Shown piece after piece: positions 33,043-41,386 of a stretch of 64,000 nucleotides of DNA. The notes under the pieces are model-generated. The model ran no database searches, was not told the DNA's origin, and saw nothing but the letters and a program-made list of their open reading frames with translations. The position numbers and the translations under genes were made by a program. The stretch comes from Anaerolineales bacterium (lineage in GTDB: Bacteria; Chloroflexota; Anaerolineae; 4572-78; J111): positions 1 to 64,000 of the forward strand of contig JACKAU010000012.1 in NCBI GenBank assembly GCA_020634855.1. Reading direction: 5' to 3'. How positions within the stretch are numbered: the stretch's first letter is position 1; every line of letters begins with the position of its first letter.

Positions 33043-34272
33043 TTAGGAATCCGTCAGAAATCGCGCAACCCGGTCGAGAATGGTTTCCGCAACTTCACGC
33101 TTTGTCATCAAAGGCGTTTCTTCGATTGAACCGTCAGTCCCCAACAGGGTCACTCGGTTGGTGTCCACGGCAAAACCGGCATCCGTGGCCGTTACATCAT
33201 TAGCCACAATGAGGTCAAGCCGTTTTCGTTTTAACTTCTCATGGGCATTGGCCAGTAAATCGTGGGTCTCTGCCGCAAATCCAACGGTAATATCTGGCCC
33301 GGTCCCCGTTGCTTTTCTGGCCGCTACTTCCGCTAAAATATCCGGGTTACGCACCAACTCCAGCACTAATCCCTCGGTGTCGCCCCGCTTCTTGATCTTT
33401 TGCTCGGCCACGGTTAGAGGCCTGAAATCGGCGACGGCAGCGGCCATTATTAAAGCTGTAGCCTGGTCTGTGGCCGTCAACACAGCGTCGAGCATCTCCT
33501 GAGCCGAATCGACCCGAACCACTGCCATTCCAAAAGGCGCTGGCAAATTTGCCGAGGTAATCAGCGTGACCTGCGCGCCGCGATCTCGGGCGGCTTCGGC
33601 CACGGCATAGCCCATTTTGCCGCTGGAATGGTTGCTCACAAACCGCACTGGATCGATGGCCTCACGGGTTCCGCCGGCGGTGACCACCACTGTCCGCCCG
33701 GCCAGATCGCCTTGTCGCGCCAAAATTATTTGAGCGGCCGCGACAATCTCATCCGGCTCAACCAACCGTCCCTCGCCCATCGCTCCCGAGGCTAATCGAC
33801 CGGCCGCCGGCCCGATAACCTCTATGCCCCAGCCTTTCAGCGTCGCTACATTTCGCTGCGTGGCCGGATGTCGCCACATATCGGTTTCCATAGCCGGGGC
33901 CATCAATTTGGGGGCCGGGGTAGCTAGGGCAATGGCGCTAAGTAGGTTATCGGCCAGCCCATTCGCCACCTTGCCGATGGTGTTAGCCGTGGCCGGCGCA
34001 ATCAACAGTAAATCCGCCGAGTCGGCCAGGACAATGTGCGGAATGTTTTCGCCGCCGGGAATGTGGAACATATCAGTGTAAATGGGGCGATGGGTTAACG
34101 CTTGAAAGGTAAGCTGGCTGATAAATTTCTGGGCCGCCTCGGTCATAACCACATCGACCAGTGCGCCGGCTTGCACCAAGCGGCTGCACACGGTCGCTGC
34201 TTTGTAAGCCGCAATGCCGCCGGTAACACCTAAAACAATCCGCTTCCCGCCAAAAATCCCCTGATGACTCAC
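33043..34272 (-). CDS. coaBC: Bifunctional phosphopantothenoylcysteine decarboxylase / phosphopantothenate-cysteine ligase
   Basis: A 409-residue CoaBC that joins cysteine to phosphopantothenate (CoaB) and decarboxylates the product (CoaC) in coenzyme A synthesis. The N-terminal flavoprotein half has VTGGIAAYKA, the catalytic His in the NIPHIVLADSAD segment, APATANTIGK, and APAMETDMW at the PXMNXXMW position. The CoaB half has VVVTAGGTREAIDPVRFVSNHSSGKMG. The GTG start at 34272 overlaps the coaX stop (GTGA) and has GGGAG upstream. PAMET replaces the common PAMN: the Asn usually found there is Glu. Confidence 0.95.
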   Translation of the reverse strand: MSHQGIFGGKRIVLGVTGGIAAYKAATVCSRLVQAGALVDVVMTEAAQKFISQLTFQALTHRPIYTDMFHIPGGENIPHIVLADSADLLLIAPATANTIGKVANGLADNLLSAIALATPAPKLMAPAMETDMWRHPATQRNVATLKGWGIEVIGPAAGRLASGAMGEGRLVEPDEIVAAAQIILARQGDLAGRTVVVTAGGTREAIDPVRFVSNHSSGKMGYAVAEAARDRGAQVTLITSANLPAPFGMAVVRVDSAQEMLDAVLTATDQATALIMAAAVADFRPLTVAEQKIKKRGDTEGLVLELVRNPDILAEVAARKATGTGPDITVGFAAETHDLLANAHEKLKRKRLDLIVANDVTATDAGFAVDTNRVTLLGTDGSIEETPLMTKREVAETILDRVARFLTDS

Positions 34273-35036
34273 TGATTCATCTCCCAAATCAACCGTAAGC
34301 CCTCCAGGGTCAACCACGGATTTACAACTTCGATTACGTCAGTTTCTTGAGCAATGGTTTGGGCCAACCCCCCCGTACCGATCACGCGCATGTGATCGCC
34401 GAGTTCGGCCTTAAAGCGGGCGACCATTCCTTCGACCAGACCCACATAGCCAAAGATCATGCCACTTTGGATGGCGTTGACCGTATTTGAGCCAATCGCT
34501 CGGGGTGGGCGCACCAGATCGACTCGTGGTAGCTTGGAGGTGCGGCTAAAAAGCGCCTCGGCGGCGATGCCTACGCCGGGCGCAATGGCTCCGCCCAAAT
34601 ATTCACCTTTTTCAGAGATGGCGTCGAAGGTAGTGGCCGTCCCAAAATCGACAATACAGGCCGGCCCGCCGTACATATTAAAGGTGGCTGCGGCGTCAAC
34701 AATGCGGTCGGCGCCCACGTCACGTGGGCTGTCATAGCGAATTTGGACACCGGTTTTGACCCCGGCCCCCACAACCAGCGGTTTCTGTCTGATGTATCGT
34801 TCGATCATTTCATCAAAAACCGGGGTAAGCGGCGGCACCACACTGGCGATGGCCACACCCCTGATCTGCCGGAAATCCAGCCCTTCATGACGCATCAAAC
34901 CCAAAATGATAATACCATACTCATCCGCCAGACGACCATGATCGGTTTTGATGCGCCAGTGGTATTTTAGGGTTTGTTGTTTGTCATACAATCCAAAGGT
35001 AATATTGGTATTGCCGATATCAATGGTGAATAACAT
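34269..35036 (-). CDS. coaX: Type III pantothenate kinase
   Basis: A 255-residue CoaX that phosphorylates pantothenate, the first step of CoA synthesis. It belongs to the acetate kinase/Hsp70/actin fold: phosphate-1 motif TIDIGNTNITFGLYD, DSPRDVGADRIVDAAA with the catalytic Asp, CIVDFGTATTFDAI, GGAIAPGVGIAAEALFSRTSKLP, and VIGTGGLA. Type III kinases are not feedback inhibited by CoA. It is translationally coupled to coaBC, so two consecutive parts of the pathway are made from one mRNA. Confidence 0.96.
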   Translation of the reverse strand: MLFTIDIGNTNITFGLYDKQQTLKYHWRIKTDHGRLADEYGIIILGLMRHEGLDFRQIRGVAIASVVPPLTPVFDEMIERYIRQKPLVVGAGVKTGVQIRYDSPRDVGADRIVDAAATFNMYGGPACIVDFGTATTFDAISEKGEYLGGAIAPGVGIAAEALFSRTSKLPRVDLVRPPRAIGSNTVNAIQSGMIFGYVGLVEGMVARFKAELGDHMRVIGTGGLAQTIAQETDVIEVVNPWLTLEGLRLIWEMNQ

Positions 35037-35104
35037 AGGTTAACCCGCCCCTAAGATTTTTTTAGATTCTAGCACCGAATTTGATCTACCGTCAATAATT
35101 CGAA

Positions 35105-35929
35105 CTACGGTTCGTACTCGAAACCGTTGAAAATGTGCTGTCTCATAAACTCATATTTGTTGAGATTATAATACTTCAAAATTTCAGGGGCGCGAACGTA
35201 GGCCATGTAAGTTTCAGCAAAATCCTCATATTTGTTGGTTTGGGCATAGGTTGAAACAAACCCCATACCTGTCTCTCGGTAGGTCTTGAGACTGTCCTGA
35301 TACAACGCCGACCACTCGACATCGAGAGCAAAATTATCCCGGCGAATGTTGTAATGAACATTGTGGCCTACCTCATGCACCAAGGTATCGAGTAGATCGT
35401 CAACCCCTCGTAGACTGGCTGTGTTGGCATAGACATAAATCTCACGATAGACGGGAATAAAGGTGCCGCTAATTGCTGTGCCATGTGCGGCAGCTTGTTG
35501 CGGAATGTAACGGATTTCACGGCAATTTTCAAGATGATCAAGCGGAATGGTTCGGCGTAAATAATCTTGGACTTGTTCATTAGTAATGAGGCCGCTGGCT
35601 TCAAAATTATTGATGTCGTCTTCACAGTTGGCTCGAGTTGGGGTAGGCGTCGGTGGGACGGTGACGGTCACCACCCGAGTGCCGGTCGCGGTTGGTTCGG
35701 GCGTGGCGGTGGGCGGTAGGGAGGTGGTGGTGGGTTGAGGTGTGGCTGTAGGTGTCAGCGGCGCTTCGGCCAGAGCGGCCGGCGCTTGCCGGGCGATAAT
35801 CTCCGGCTCGGTGTCAGGCAGGGCTGTCGAACCTAAAAAAAGATAGGCAATCGCGCAACCCAGTCCTGCTAAAATGGTGATCGCCACTAGGGATAGAGCG
35901 GCAATAACAATCTTTTGGGGATTTGTCAT
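35105..35929 (-). CDS. Membrane-anchored zinc metallopeptidase (HExxH), stalked
   Basis: A 274-residue protein with an N-terminal anchor (about 7-33), a Thr/Pro stalk (58-98) and an extracytoplasmic domain. TLVHEVGHNVHYN contains HExxH (His185, Glu186, His189), and NKYEDFAETYMAYVRAP carries a candidate third ligand, Glu235 or Glu239, 46-50 residues on. This spacing resembles gluzincins such as the anthrax lethal-factor-like group. Two cysteines (102 and 136) could form a disulfide. The substrate is unknown. It is separated from coaX by 68 bp. Confidence 0.82.
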   Translation of the reverse strand: MTNPQKIVIAALSLVAITILAGLGCAIAYLFLGSTALPDTEPEIIARQAPAALAEAPLTPTATPQPTTTSLPPTATPEPTATGTRVVTVTVPPTPTPTRANCEDDINNFEASGLITNEQVQDYLRRTIPLDHLENCREIRYIPQQAAAHGTAISGTFIPVYREIYVYANTASLRGVDDLLDTLVHEVGHNVHYNIRRDNFALDVEWSALYQDSLKTYRETGMGFVSTYAQTNKYEDFAETYMAYVRAPEILKYYNLNKYEFMRQHIFNGFEYEP

Positions 35930-36002
35930 CTAATTGTCCCGGTATTTTGATATGATCGGTTCACTGTTTGACTTTGATTATAAACGATAGCGGCTAACAA
36001 TA

Positions 36003-36110
36003 ACAACCTTGGTTCTTAGGACCGCCTCGAAATTGGCGTTGGCCAAGGTTCGGGTGATAGATGGGAATCCGTCACCATTGCCACGGGTTGGGAACGGCCA
36101 GTATACCCGA
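36003..36110. other. Unassigned structured intergenic sequence
   Basis: AACCTTGG (about 36006) pairs with CCAAGGTT (about 36043), and further GC-rich inverted stretches (GGTGA/TCACC, CGGGT/ACCCG) follow. It lies in the 256-bp gap between the BKACE and metallopeptidase genes. It resembles no riboswitch consensus that I can match and may be a gene remnant. Confidence 0.25.
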
Positions 36111-36185
36111 ATTTAATTCTCGTTTTCGTAAGATAAGAGGACGTGAGGTCGGAATAATTGAGGATTTCTAAAGAGGGCGAGACGG

Positions 36186-37019
36186 CTACCGGATAAGTCC
36201 CAATATTTCTCGGGCGTCAGCGGGCGTGGCTACCTCGCGCTGAAGGTGCTTGACCAAGTTAACGGCCTGAGCCACCATTTCGGCGTTGCTTTGGGCCAAA
36301 ACGCCTGGGCTAAGATAGAGATTATCTTCAACCCCTACCCGGATGTTGCCGCCTAAAAGAATGCCCAAAGCAATCATGGGTAACTGCTGCTTCCCCACGC
36401 CCAGCACCGACCAACGCGCTTGAGAGGGAAGCTTGCTCTTCATAAACAGCAAATTTTCCGGCATCGCGGCGATACCCCATTTGATGCCCATGCACAACTG
36501 GAACCAGGGCGGCTCATCGATCAACCCTTTTTTAATCAGGTCTAATGCCTGGTCGATATGGCCAACCTCAAAAACCTCGATTTCAGGCTTGACTCCGGCG
36601 GCTTGCATCTGCCTAGCGGCCGTTTCGGCCCAATTGGGCGAATTCAAAAAGACCCTGTCTCGAAAATTCACCGAACCCACATCCAGCGAGCAGATTTCGG
36701 GCCGTAGGCTAACCGGCTCAAGCCGCTGCTCGATGATCTCGGCTTCGCTGCCGCTCAGATACAGCCCGCTGGTGGTCAAATTGACCACCATATCACATTC
36801 GGCTCGAATGCGCTCTAACACCTCCCGGAATAGATCCAATCTAAACTCCGGCGCGCCTGTTTGGGGATCGCGCACGTGGATGTGAGCGATGGCGGCTCCA
36901 GCGCGCCAGCAGTCAAGAGCCGCCTGGGCAATTTCCTCAGGCGAATAGGGTACAGCCGGACTCATCTCTTTGGTCGGCGCCGACCCGGTCACAGCGGCGG
37001 TGATGATAACTTTATCCAT
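36186..37019 (-). CDS. BKACE family beta-keto acid cleavage enzyme (DUF849)
   Basis: A 277-residue TIM-barrel enzyme of the BKACE/DUF849 family. These enzymes condense a beta-keto acid with acetyl-CoA and cleave it to acetoacetate and a CoA thioester; the founding member, Kce, acts on 3-keto-5-aminohexanoate in lysine fermentation. Zn ligands are visible in AIAHIHVRDPQTG (two His) and the conserved Glu lies in VGVEDNLYLSPG. AAGGGG lies 3 nt before the ATG. No kamA/kamD/kdd genes are near, so the true substrate is open. Confidence 0.88.
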   Translation of the reverse strand: MDKVIITAAVTGSAPTKEMSPAVPYSPEEIAQAALDCWRAGAAIAHIHVRDPQTGAPEFRLDLFREVLERIRAECDMVVNLTTSGLYLSGSEAEIIEQRLEPVSLRPEICSLDVGSVNFRDRVFLNSPNWAETAARQMQAAGVKPEIEVFEVGHIDQALDLIKKGLIDEPPWFQLCMGIKWGIAAMPENLLFMKSKLPSQARWSVLGVGKQQLPMIALGILLGGNIRVGVEDNLYLSPGVLAQSNAEMVAQAVNLVKHLQREVATPADAREILGLIR

Positions 37020-37110
37020 AAACCCCTTAGCCTTTCTTCATCATAATAAAAAGCAGACCAGGTCGATGATATGAACCTGGTCTACTTGTGGTCGAACTAT
37101 CTAAGCGGGA

Positions 37111-37536
37111 TTAAAGCGGCCAATCGCGCAACATGCGTTCCGTCTCTTCAGAATGGCCCGATTCATCACGCACCATATCTTCAAGCTGAACCACCAAGCC
37201 TTTATCGCCGAATTCTTCAGCTTCTTGGGCGCGGTTACTGTAATTTTTAGCTGCTCGTAGTTCAGCCGTCAACACGGCGGTCAGCATCTCCCGGTTGGTC
37301 GCTGCCTCCGGCACCGGCTCAGGTGTGGTGATCGGTTCGCCCCCCAGCGCCACAATTTTGTTAGCCAAAAACTGGGCATGCATTTGTTCGTCCGCTACTT
37401 CGGCTAGAAAAAACTGGGCTAACTGCGGCCGAAACGGGCCGGTAGCCTTAGCCGCGTAGGTGATATACTGAATAATGGCGCTCAGTTCACCGGCTAGATC
37501 TTCGTTGAGATGATCAATGAGCGTTTGTTTGTCCAT
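37111..37536 (-). CDS. Ferritin-like domain protein
   Basis: A 141-residue four-helix ferritin-like protein. Diiron ligands are suggested by the first-helix Glu in LAGELSAIIQY, by EVADEQMHAQFL (ExxH) in helix 2, Glu in TAELRAAKNY, and EDMVRDESGHSEE (ExxH) in helix 4. This is the bacterioferritin/rubrerythrin-like pattern. It could store iron or reduce peroxides; short ferritin-like proteins of this size vary in role. GGAGG lies 5 nt upstream of the ATG. Confidence 0.88.
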   Translation of the reverse strand: MDKQTLIDHLNEDLAGELSAIIQYITYAAKATGPFRPQLAQFFLAEVADEQMHAQFLANKIVALGGEPITTPEPVPEAATNREMLTAVLTAELRAAKNYSNRAQEAEEFGDKGLVVQLEDMVRDESGHSEETERMLRDWPL

Positions 37537-37734
37537 TATAACCTCCTGCTTCTCTAAAATAATTAAGTTGATTAATGGTAGGTGAACGTTACCACTTTTT
37601 CGAATATTTGCAACTTGCCGGTGATTTCGATTCGAGCGTGTTGAGGGCGCTTTAAACCAAAAAGCACCTACCTCTAGAGGTGATATACCCTAGAAGTGGA
37701 TGCTTGAAGTGGGATTATTAACTTGGGAAAACGA

Positions 37735-38280
37735 TTATTTCGTTAAAAGCCGGCGAGCCAGGCGCTCATTCCCAACGACTTCAGCCAGGTGATCGAGCTG
37801 CGTGTTTTCGTAGGCTTGATTGAAAATGGCGATGTCTAGCGCGGCCAGTTTGCGGAAGGCCCGACCCGTAACTTCGGCATTACCGTTCATGTTGGCGATT
37901 CTTTCTCCATATTCTACCAGCACATCCATCATCGCCAGCGGGTATCGCACGGGCAACCCGATGCGAACGTGAGTTTTGCCAATTGTCAGACGGCTGTTGA
38001 CGTAATCGGTGTCGTAATTGCCTGAAAAGAGTTGGATAAACCAGGCTTCCAGCGTGCCGCGCAAATGCTCAACCATGCCGTTCCCGCCGAAATATTCGGC
38101 CGTGTTGTCGTGTGATAGTAACCGCTCATAAAAGGCGTTGATCAACTGTGGGGCCATTTCTTCGGCTTGAGGTCTGCTGGCGGCCAACGCCTGCTTTTCC
38201 TCATCGGACAAATTCATCAGAGTGACGAGATCCGTTAGAATGGCTTCGTCCTTAATACTCCAACTATTGCGGTCTTCCAT
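37735..38280 (-). CDS. Protoglobin-domain protein
   Basis: A 181-residue single-domain protoglobin/globin-coupled-sensor type heme protein. The proximal His is in IGKTHVRIGLPVRYPLAM, the family hallmark, and AFYERLLSHDNTAEYF and FIQLFSGNYD match helices B to E. There is no attached cyclase or kinase domain. It may bind O2, CO or NO and could sense gas for the adjacent roadblock/GTPase and two-component genes, which is inferred only from proximity. AAGGAG lies upstream of the ATG. Confidence 0.88.
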   Translation of the reverse strand: MEDRNSWSIKDEAILTDLVTLMNLSDEEKQALAASRPQAEEMAPQLINAFYERLLSHDNTAEYFGGNGMVEHLRGTLEAWFIQLFSGNYDTDYVNSRLTIGKTHVRIGLPVRYPLAMMDVLVEYGERIANMNGNAEVTGRAFRKLAALDIAIFNQAYENTQLDHLAEVVGNERLARRLLTK

Positions 38281-38327
38281 TGGGATTATCTCCTTATGTA
38301 GTTAAATTTAGTTGACAAGAATATGAG

Positions 38328-38446
38328 TTACGCAGTTCAAATGGTGACAGTCACTTGGGTGTAATAATCGACCTGTTTGGACTAAACAGACGTTCATTTT
38401 CGGTAAAAAGTGACTGTCACCTGGTTCGTAACACCCAACTGCGTAA
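38328..38446. mobile_element. MITE-like nested palindrome
   Basis: Outer inverted arms TTACGCAGTT (38328-38337) and AACTGCGTAA (38437-38446), and inner arms GGTGACAGTCACTT (38343-38356) and AAGTGACTGTCACC (38408-38421), are all perfect. A small CTGTTT/AAACAG hairpin lies in the centre. There is no reading frame. It lies between the globin and roadblock genes and its right end reaches to within 4 bp of the roadblock stop codon. Confidence 0.7.
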
Positions 38447-38449
38447 GTC

Positions 38450-38827
38450 CTAAAGAATAGCGGTGAGAGTGGCGATCATGTTGCGGGTTTCGGCAAAGGC
38501 CATCCCCAGGTTGACGTCGTTGGGGGTAAGACCAATTAGCAGGGTTTCTTCGTTCAAACTGGTTACAATAATATTGCCATCATCACCTTGAATTAAGGCT
38601 TGTTTGAAATCGCCTCGTTTAAGCTGACCGACACTGCGTTTGCTCAAACCCAAAATAGCCGCTGATGTAGCGCCCACCATCTCCTCATCGAGCGCTTTCT
38701 GGGGGACATTGGCCGAGTATACTAACCCATCGACGCCAACAATGGCTGCTCCATCAATATCGGAAGACTCGCGCAGGAGTTCAACCAGGGCATCAGCCAA
38801 TCTTTCACTTCTCTTCTTTGTTGTCAC
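38450..38827 (-). CDS. Roadblock/LC7 domain protein 1
   Basis: A 125-residue Roadblock/LC7 domain protein of the MglB type, which in other bacteria bind small Ras-like GTPases as activating or scaffolding partners. The fold is recognised from DIDGAAIVGVDGLVYSANVP and the C-terminal LLIGLTPNDVNLGMAFAETRNM. The block AAILGLSKRSVGQLKRGDFKQA is almost identical to the C-terminal domain of the PATAN-roadblock protein upstream, which indicates duplication. The GTG start has AAGGAG 8 nt upstream. The stop codon lies next to a MITE-like repeat. Confidence 0.88.
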   Translation of the reverse strand: MTTKKRSERLADALVELLRESSDIDGAAIVGVDGLVYSANVPQKALDEEMVGATSAAILGLSKRSVGQLKRGDFKQALIQGDDGNIIVTSLNEETLLIGLTPNDVNLGMAFAETRNMIATLTAIL

Positions 38828-38942
38828 AGATATTTCTCCTTAATTAATAAAAATGGATATTAATTTGATTGTTAGGCAATTATCAGAACAGAATGGGTGA
38901 TTTTTCAGCCTGCTGTTACCCAAATTTCTTGATAAGACCTTT

Positions 38943-39665
38943 CTAATAGTTACTTAAGACATCACGAACTTTAGCCGTGATTTCTCTCGCCTCGGCGAAA
39001 ACAAAGCCCATATTGACATCGTTGGGGGTTAACCCCACAAAAAGGACTTCGTCGGTGATGTTTGTAATAATGATATTGCCTTGCGTACCTTGCAGAAACG
39101 CTTGTTTGAAATTACTGCGTTTGAGTTGACCGACACTGCGTTTGCTCAAGCCCAAAATAGCCGCGCCGATAGCCCCCACCTCATCTTGATCTAGCGCGGC
39201 TTGAGGCAATCTGGCCGCCAGAACTTCACCATCAACCCCAATCACTGCCATCCCCTCGATATCAGACAGCCCTTCGAACACGTCCGATAGACGATCCTGG
39301 TATGCTCCATTAGCGTAAGTGACCGATGGCGAGTTGGGCGACCCATTCGTTTGCTCGGATAACTCATCTAATCGACGCGCGCCTTCCAATAACAGTCCAG
39401 ACCAACTTCGGCTTATTGACTCGGTTGGCGACTCAAATCCCATCTCTAATGTAAATCGACCGTCGTGCCAATTTAATATTTGAAAAACAACCTCTTCACC
39501 CTGCAAATCGCCCATGGCAGCGTGAGAGACTTGACCATCTTTGAAAAAGAGGAGGGCGCTTTGCCCATTTTGGTCAATTGTCAAACGCGCTGTCTTGTTA
39601 TCCAGGCAGTTATGCTGGATTAAATCAGCTACAGTCATTTCCTTTAAGCTACCTTGTAAGGCCAT
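38943..39665 (-). CDS. PATAN (DUF4388) - Roadblock/LC7 fusion
   Basis: A 240-residue two-domain protein. Residues 1-100 are a DUF4388/PATAN domain (MTVADLIQHNCLDNKTARLTI, LFFKDGQVSHAAMGDLQGEEVVFQIL), a module found in response-regulator and MglA-type signalling proteins. Residues 115-240 are a Roadblock/LC7 domain closely similar to the neighbouring stand-alone copy (LSKRSVGQLKRSNFKQAFLQG). It probably acts as an adaptor between the GTPase and upstream sensors. It is in the same minus-strand run as the other roadblock genes, 10 bp from the next. Confidence 0.88.
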   Translation of the reverse strand: MALQGSLKEMTVADLIQHNCLDNKTARLTIDQNGQSALLFFKDGQVSHAAMGDLQGEEVVFQILNWHDGRFTLEMGFESPTESISRSWSGLLLEGARRLDELSEQTNGSPNSPSVTYANGAYQDRLSDVFEGLSDIEGMAVIGVDGEVLAARLPQAALDQDEVGAIGAAILGLSKRSVGQLKRSNFKQAFLQGTQGNIIITNITDEVLFVGLTPNDVNMGFVFAEAREITAKVRDVLSNY

Positions 39666-39675
39666 AAGTTTGTCT

Positions 39676-40068
39676 CTAGAGTCTCCACTGTCGCCTGATC
39701 GCGTTAACCGCTTGATTGGTTAAACGCCGATAAGTTTGGCTACGGTCAGGAATAATAACGGCCAAAATCATTTCATGGTTGTTGGCGCTAAATGGTCGGC
39801 ACACTAACCGCCGACCTTTGGCGTCGTACAAAGAGATTTCATCGGTCTGGGCCATGCCCAATTGATGGCTAACTTGCGAAGCCGTTTTTTGGACAAGGGC
39901 TACAACGGCTGATTGGGTATCCGGGTCTTGATCCGGGTTAGCGGCCGAGGCAATCGGAAAGCCTTCTCGATCGGTTAAAACCGAGATAGGAAATCCGCCC
40001 TTTTTATTCATTTCGGTCAGCAGCCGGGCAATTTCAGTCGAACCGGTGGTCGGCGTAGATTTAAACAT
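39676..40068 (-). CDS. Roadblock/LC7 domain protein 2
   Basis: A 130-residue divergent Roadblock/LC7 protein. The core pattern is GGFPISVLTDREGFPIASAAN followed by the central helix AVVALVQKTASQVSHQLGM and the strands ISLYDAKGRRLVCRPF and EMILAVIIP. The C-terminal tail is basic. AAGGA precedes the ATG. It follows the GTPase gene by 43 bp and is likely to be a direct partner of that GTPase. Confidence 0.82.
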   Translation of the reverse strand: MFKSTPTTGSTEIARLLTEMNKKGGFPISVLTDREGFPIASAANPDQDPDTQSAVVALVQKTASQVSHQLGMAQTDEISLYDAKGRRLVCRPFSANNHEMILAVIIPDRSQTYRRLTNQAVNAIRRQWRL

Positions 40069-40111
40069 GAGTTTTCCTTGTTAATAGGTTATGGATAATC
40101 ACGATTGAGGC

Positions 40112-40696
40112 TTAAGCCATTTCGCGCTGGACGCGCATAACGACTCCATTAATGATGGCTTTGAGGGTATTGAAGACGCCTTTGCCTTGCACCGCAATTG
40201 ATTCAAAGACGGGATTGCCGTTTAACCCCAAGTTCTGTCGTAACTCAGGAATAGACATAGCATTGGGCAGGTCGCGTTTGTTGAGTTGAACAATTAAAGG
40301 CAGGTCTGAAGGGATATTCAGTGAAATTAAGTGCGCTTTCATGTTCTCCCAAGACTCTAAATTTTCATTGACTCGATTCCTGTTTGAGTCGGCTACAAAA
40401 ACCACCCCATCGGCGCCACGCAAAACTAACTTGCGGCTGGCTTCGTAATAAGATTGTCCGGGAACCGTGTAAAGATGAATTTTGGGTGATAAGCCGCTAA
40501 TTTTGCCCAACTCTAATTGCAAAAAGTCAAAGTAGAGCGTGCGGTCTTCTCTGGTTTTGAGCGAGACCAGTTCTCCACGCTGTTTGGGGTTGGTGTGGGA
40601 ATGAATTTGTTCTAAATTGGTCGTTTTGCCGCTCAAGGCCGGCCCATAATAAACAACTTTAAGATTGAGTTCACGAAGCTGCCAGTTGATAAACAT
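40112..40696 (-). CDS. MglA-type Ras-like GTPase
   Basis: A 194-residue small GTPase of the MglA/Rup family. The nucleotide motifs are G1 YYGPALSGKTTNLEQI, G3 TVPGQ (as in MglA) and G4 QLNKRDLP; REDRTLYFDFL is the conserved switch I region. In Myxococcus, MglA with its roadblock GAP MglB sets cell polarity. Here four roadblock proteins accompany one GTPase, so this is probably the hub of the cluster. The start has GGAG 7 nt upstream and lies 4 bp after the stop of the preceding roadblock gene. Confidence 0.93.
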   Translation of the reverse strand: MFINWQLRELNLKVVYYGPALSGKTTNLEQIHSHTNPKQRGELVSLKTREDRTLYFDFLQLELGKISGLSPKIHLYTVPGQSYYEASRKLVLRGADGVVFVADSNRNRVNENLESWENMKAHLISLNIPSDLPLIVQLNKRDLPNAMSIPELRQNLGLNGNPVFESIAVQGKGVFNTLKAIINGVVMRVQREMA

Positions 40697-40700
40697 TCAG

Positions 40701-41243
40701 TTACTCCATCCAGAGATCATCGAGTGCGTCGGTAAATAACTCTGACAGCGCCTCTTCTTCAAAAAGCTCTTCTGTCTTATGGGCAGTCGTCTGCTCGTGA
40801 GGCTGGGGCGGTTGTTCGACGATCTCGGCCAGACGATGGGCGGTTTTTACGGTCAACATTCGACCCCATCCGAGGGGAACGCTATCGGGTACTTGTACCA
40901 GCAGCGCCAGATGCATTCCGGCTTCAATAATAAACGTATGAAAATTTTGACCTTCACGCAGGACCATTTGATTGTCTTGATACTGCCCGGTTAATCGAGC
41001 AATTTCTTGGCTGGCGGCCAAATCACCGGCTATTAGTGATCCCAACGACACTAAATCGACATTTTGTTGTTCCCCTTGGGCTGATACCACCTGCCCGGTG
41101 ACATCGACCAGAACAATGAGATGCGCCGGTAACTTTTGTTTGAGTTCGACCAAAGTTTGGCTGATCAACTTATCTTGGGAGGGATAAATGGTTAGCCCGC
41201 TTCGTAAACTGTACTGTCCACCGCCTTTGGATTGAAATTTCAT
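40701..41243 (-). CDS. Roadblock/LC7 domain protein 3, with acidic tail
   Basis: A 180-residue protein with a central Roadblock/LC7 domain (about 30-135: HLIVLVDVTGQVVSAQGEQQNVDLVSLGSLIAGDLAAS is read across 41-78 by motif). It has an N-terminal basic segment and an acidic C-terminal tail rich in Glu (EELFEEEALSELFTDALDD) that could be a docking peptide. AGGAG is 6 nt upstream of the ATG. It is the first gene of the GTPase operon and is set off by 143 bp from the response-regulator gene. Confidence 0.85.
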   Translation of the reverse strand: MKFQSKGGGQYSLRSGLTIYPSQDKLISQTLVELKQKLPAHLIVLVDVTGQVVSAQGEQQNVDLVSLGSLIAGDLAASQEIARLTGQYQDNQMVLREGQNFHTFIIEAGMHLALLVQVPDSVPLGWGRMLTVKTAHRLAEIVEQPPQPHEQTTAHKTEELFEEEALSELFTDALDDLWME

Positions 41244-41386
41244 GAGAGTCTCCTAACAGCCAAATCTACCAAATAAATACGATACAAAGTATATCAGAAA
41301 AAATATCGCAGCGCGGTTAGGCAAAGTTGGCAAAGGTTGGCGGAGACCCTACAGGTTTTTGACTTTAAGGCTACTTTCGAGGATTA

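Noticed and set aside
36003..36110. Possible riboswitch upstream of the metallopeptidase
   Set aside because: Some inverted stretches exist, but no cobalamin, SAM, glycine or other consensus could be matched.
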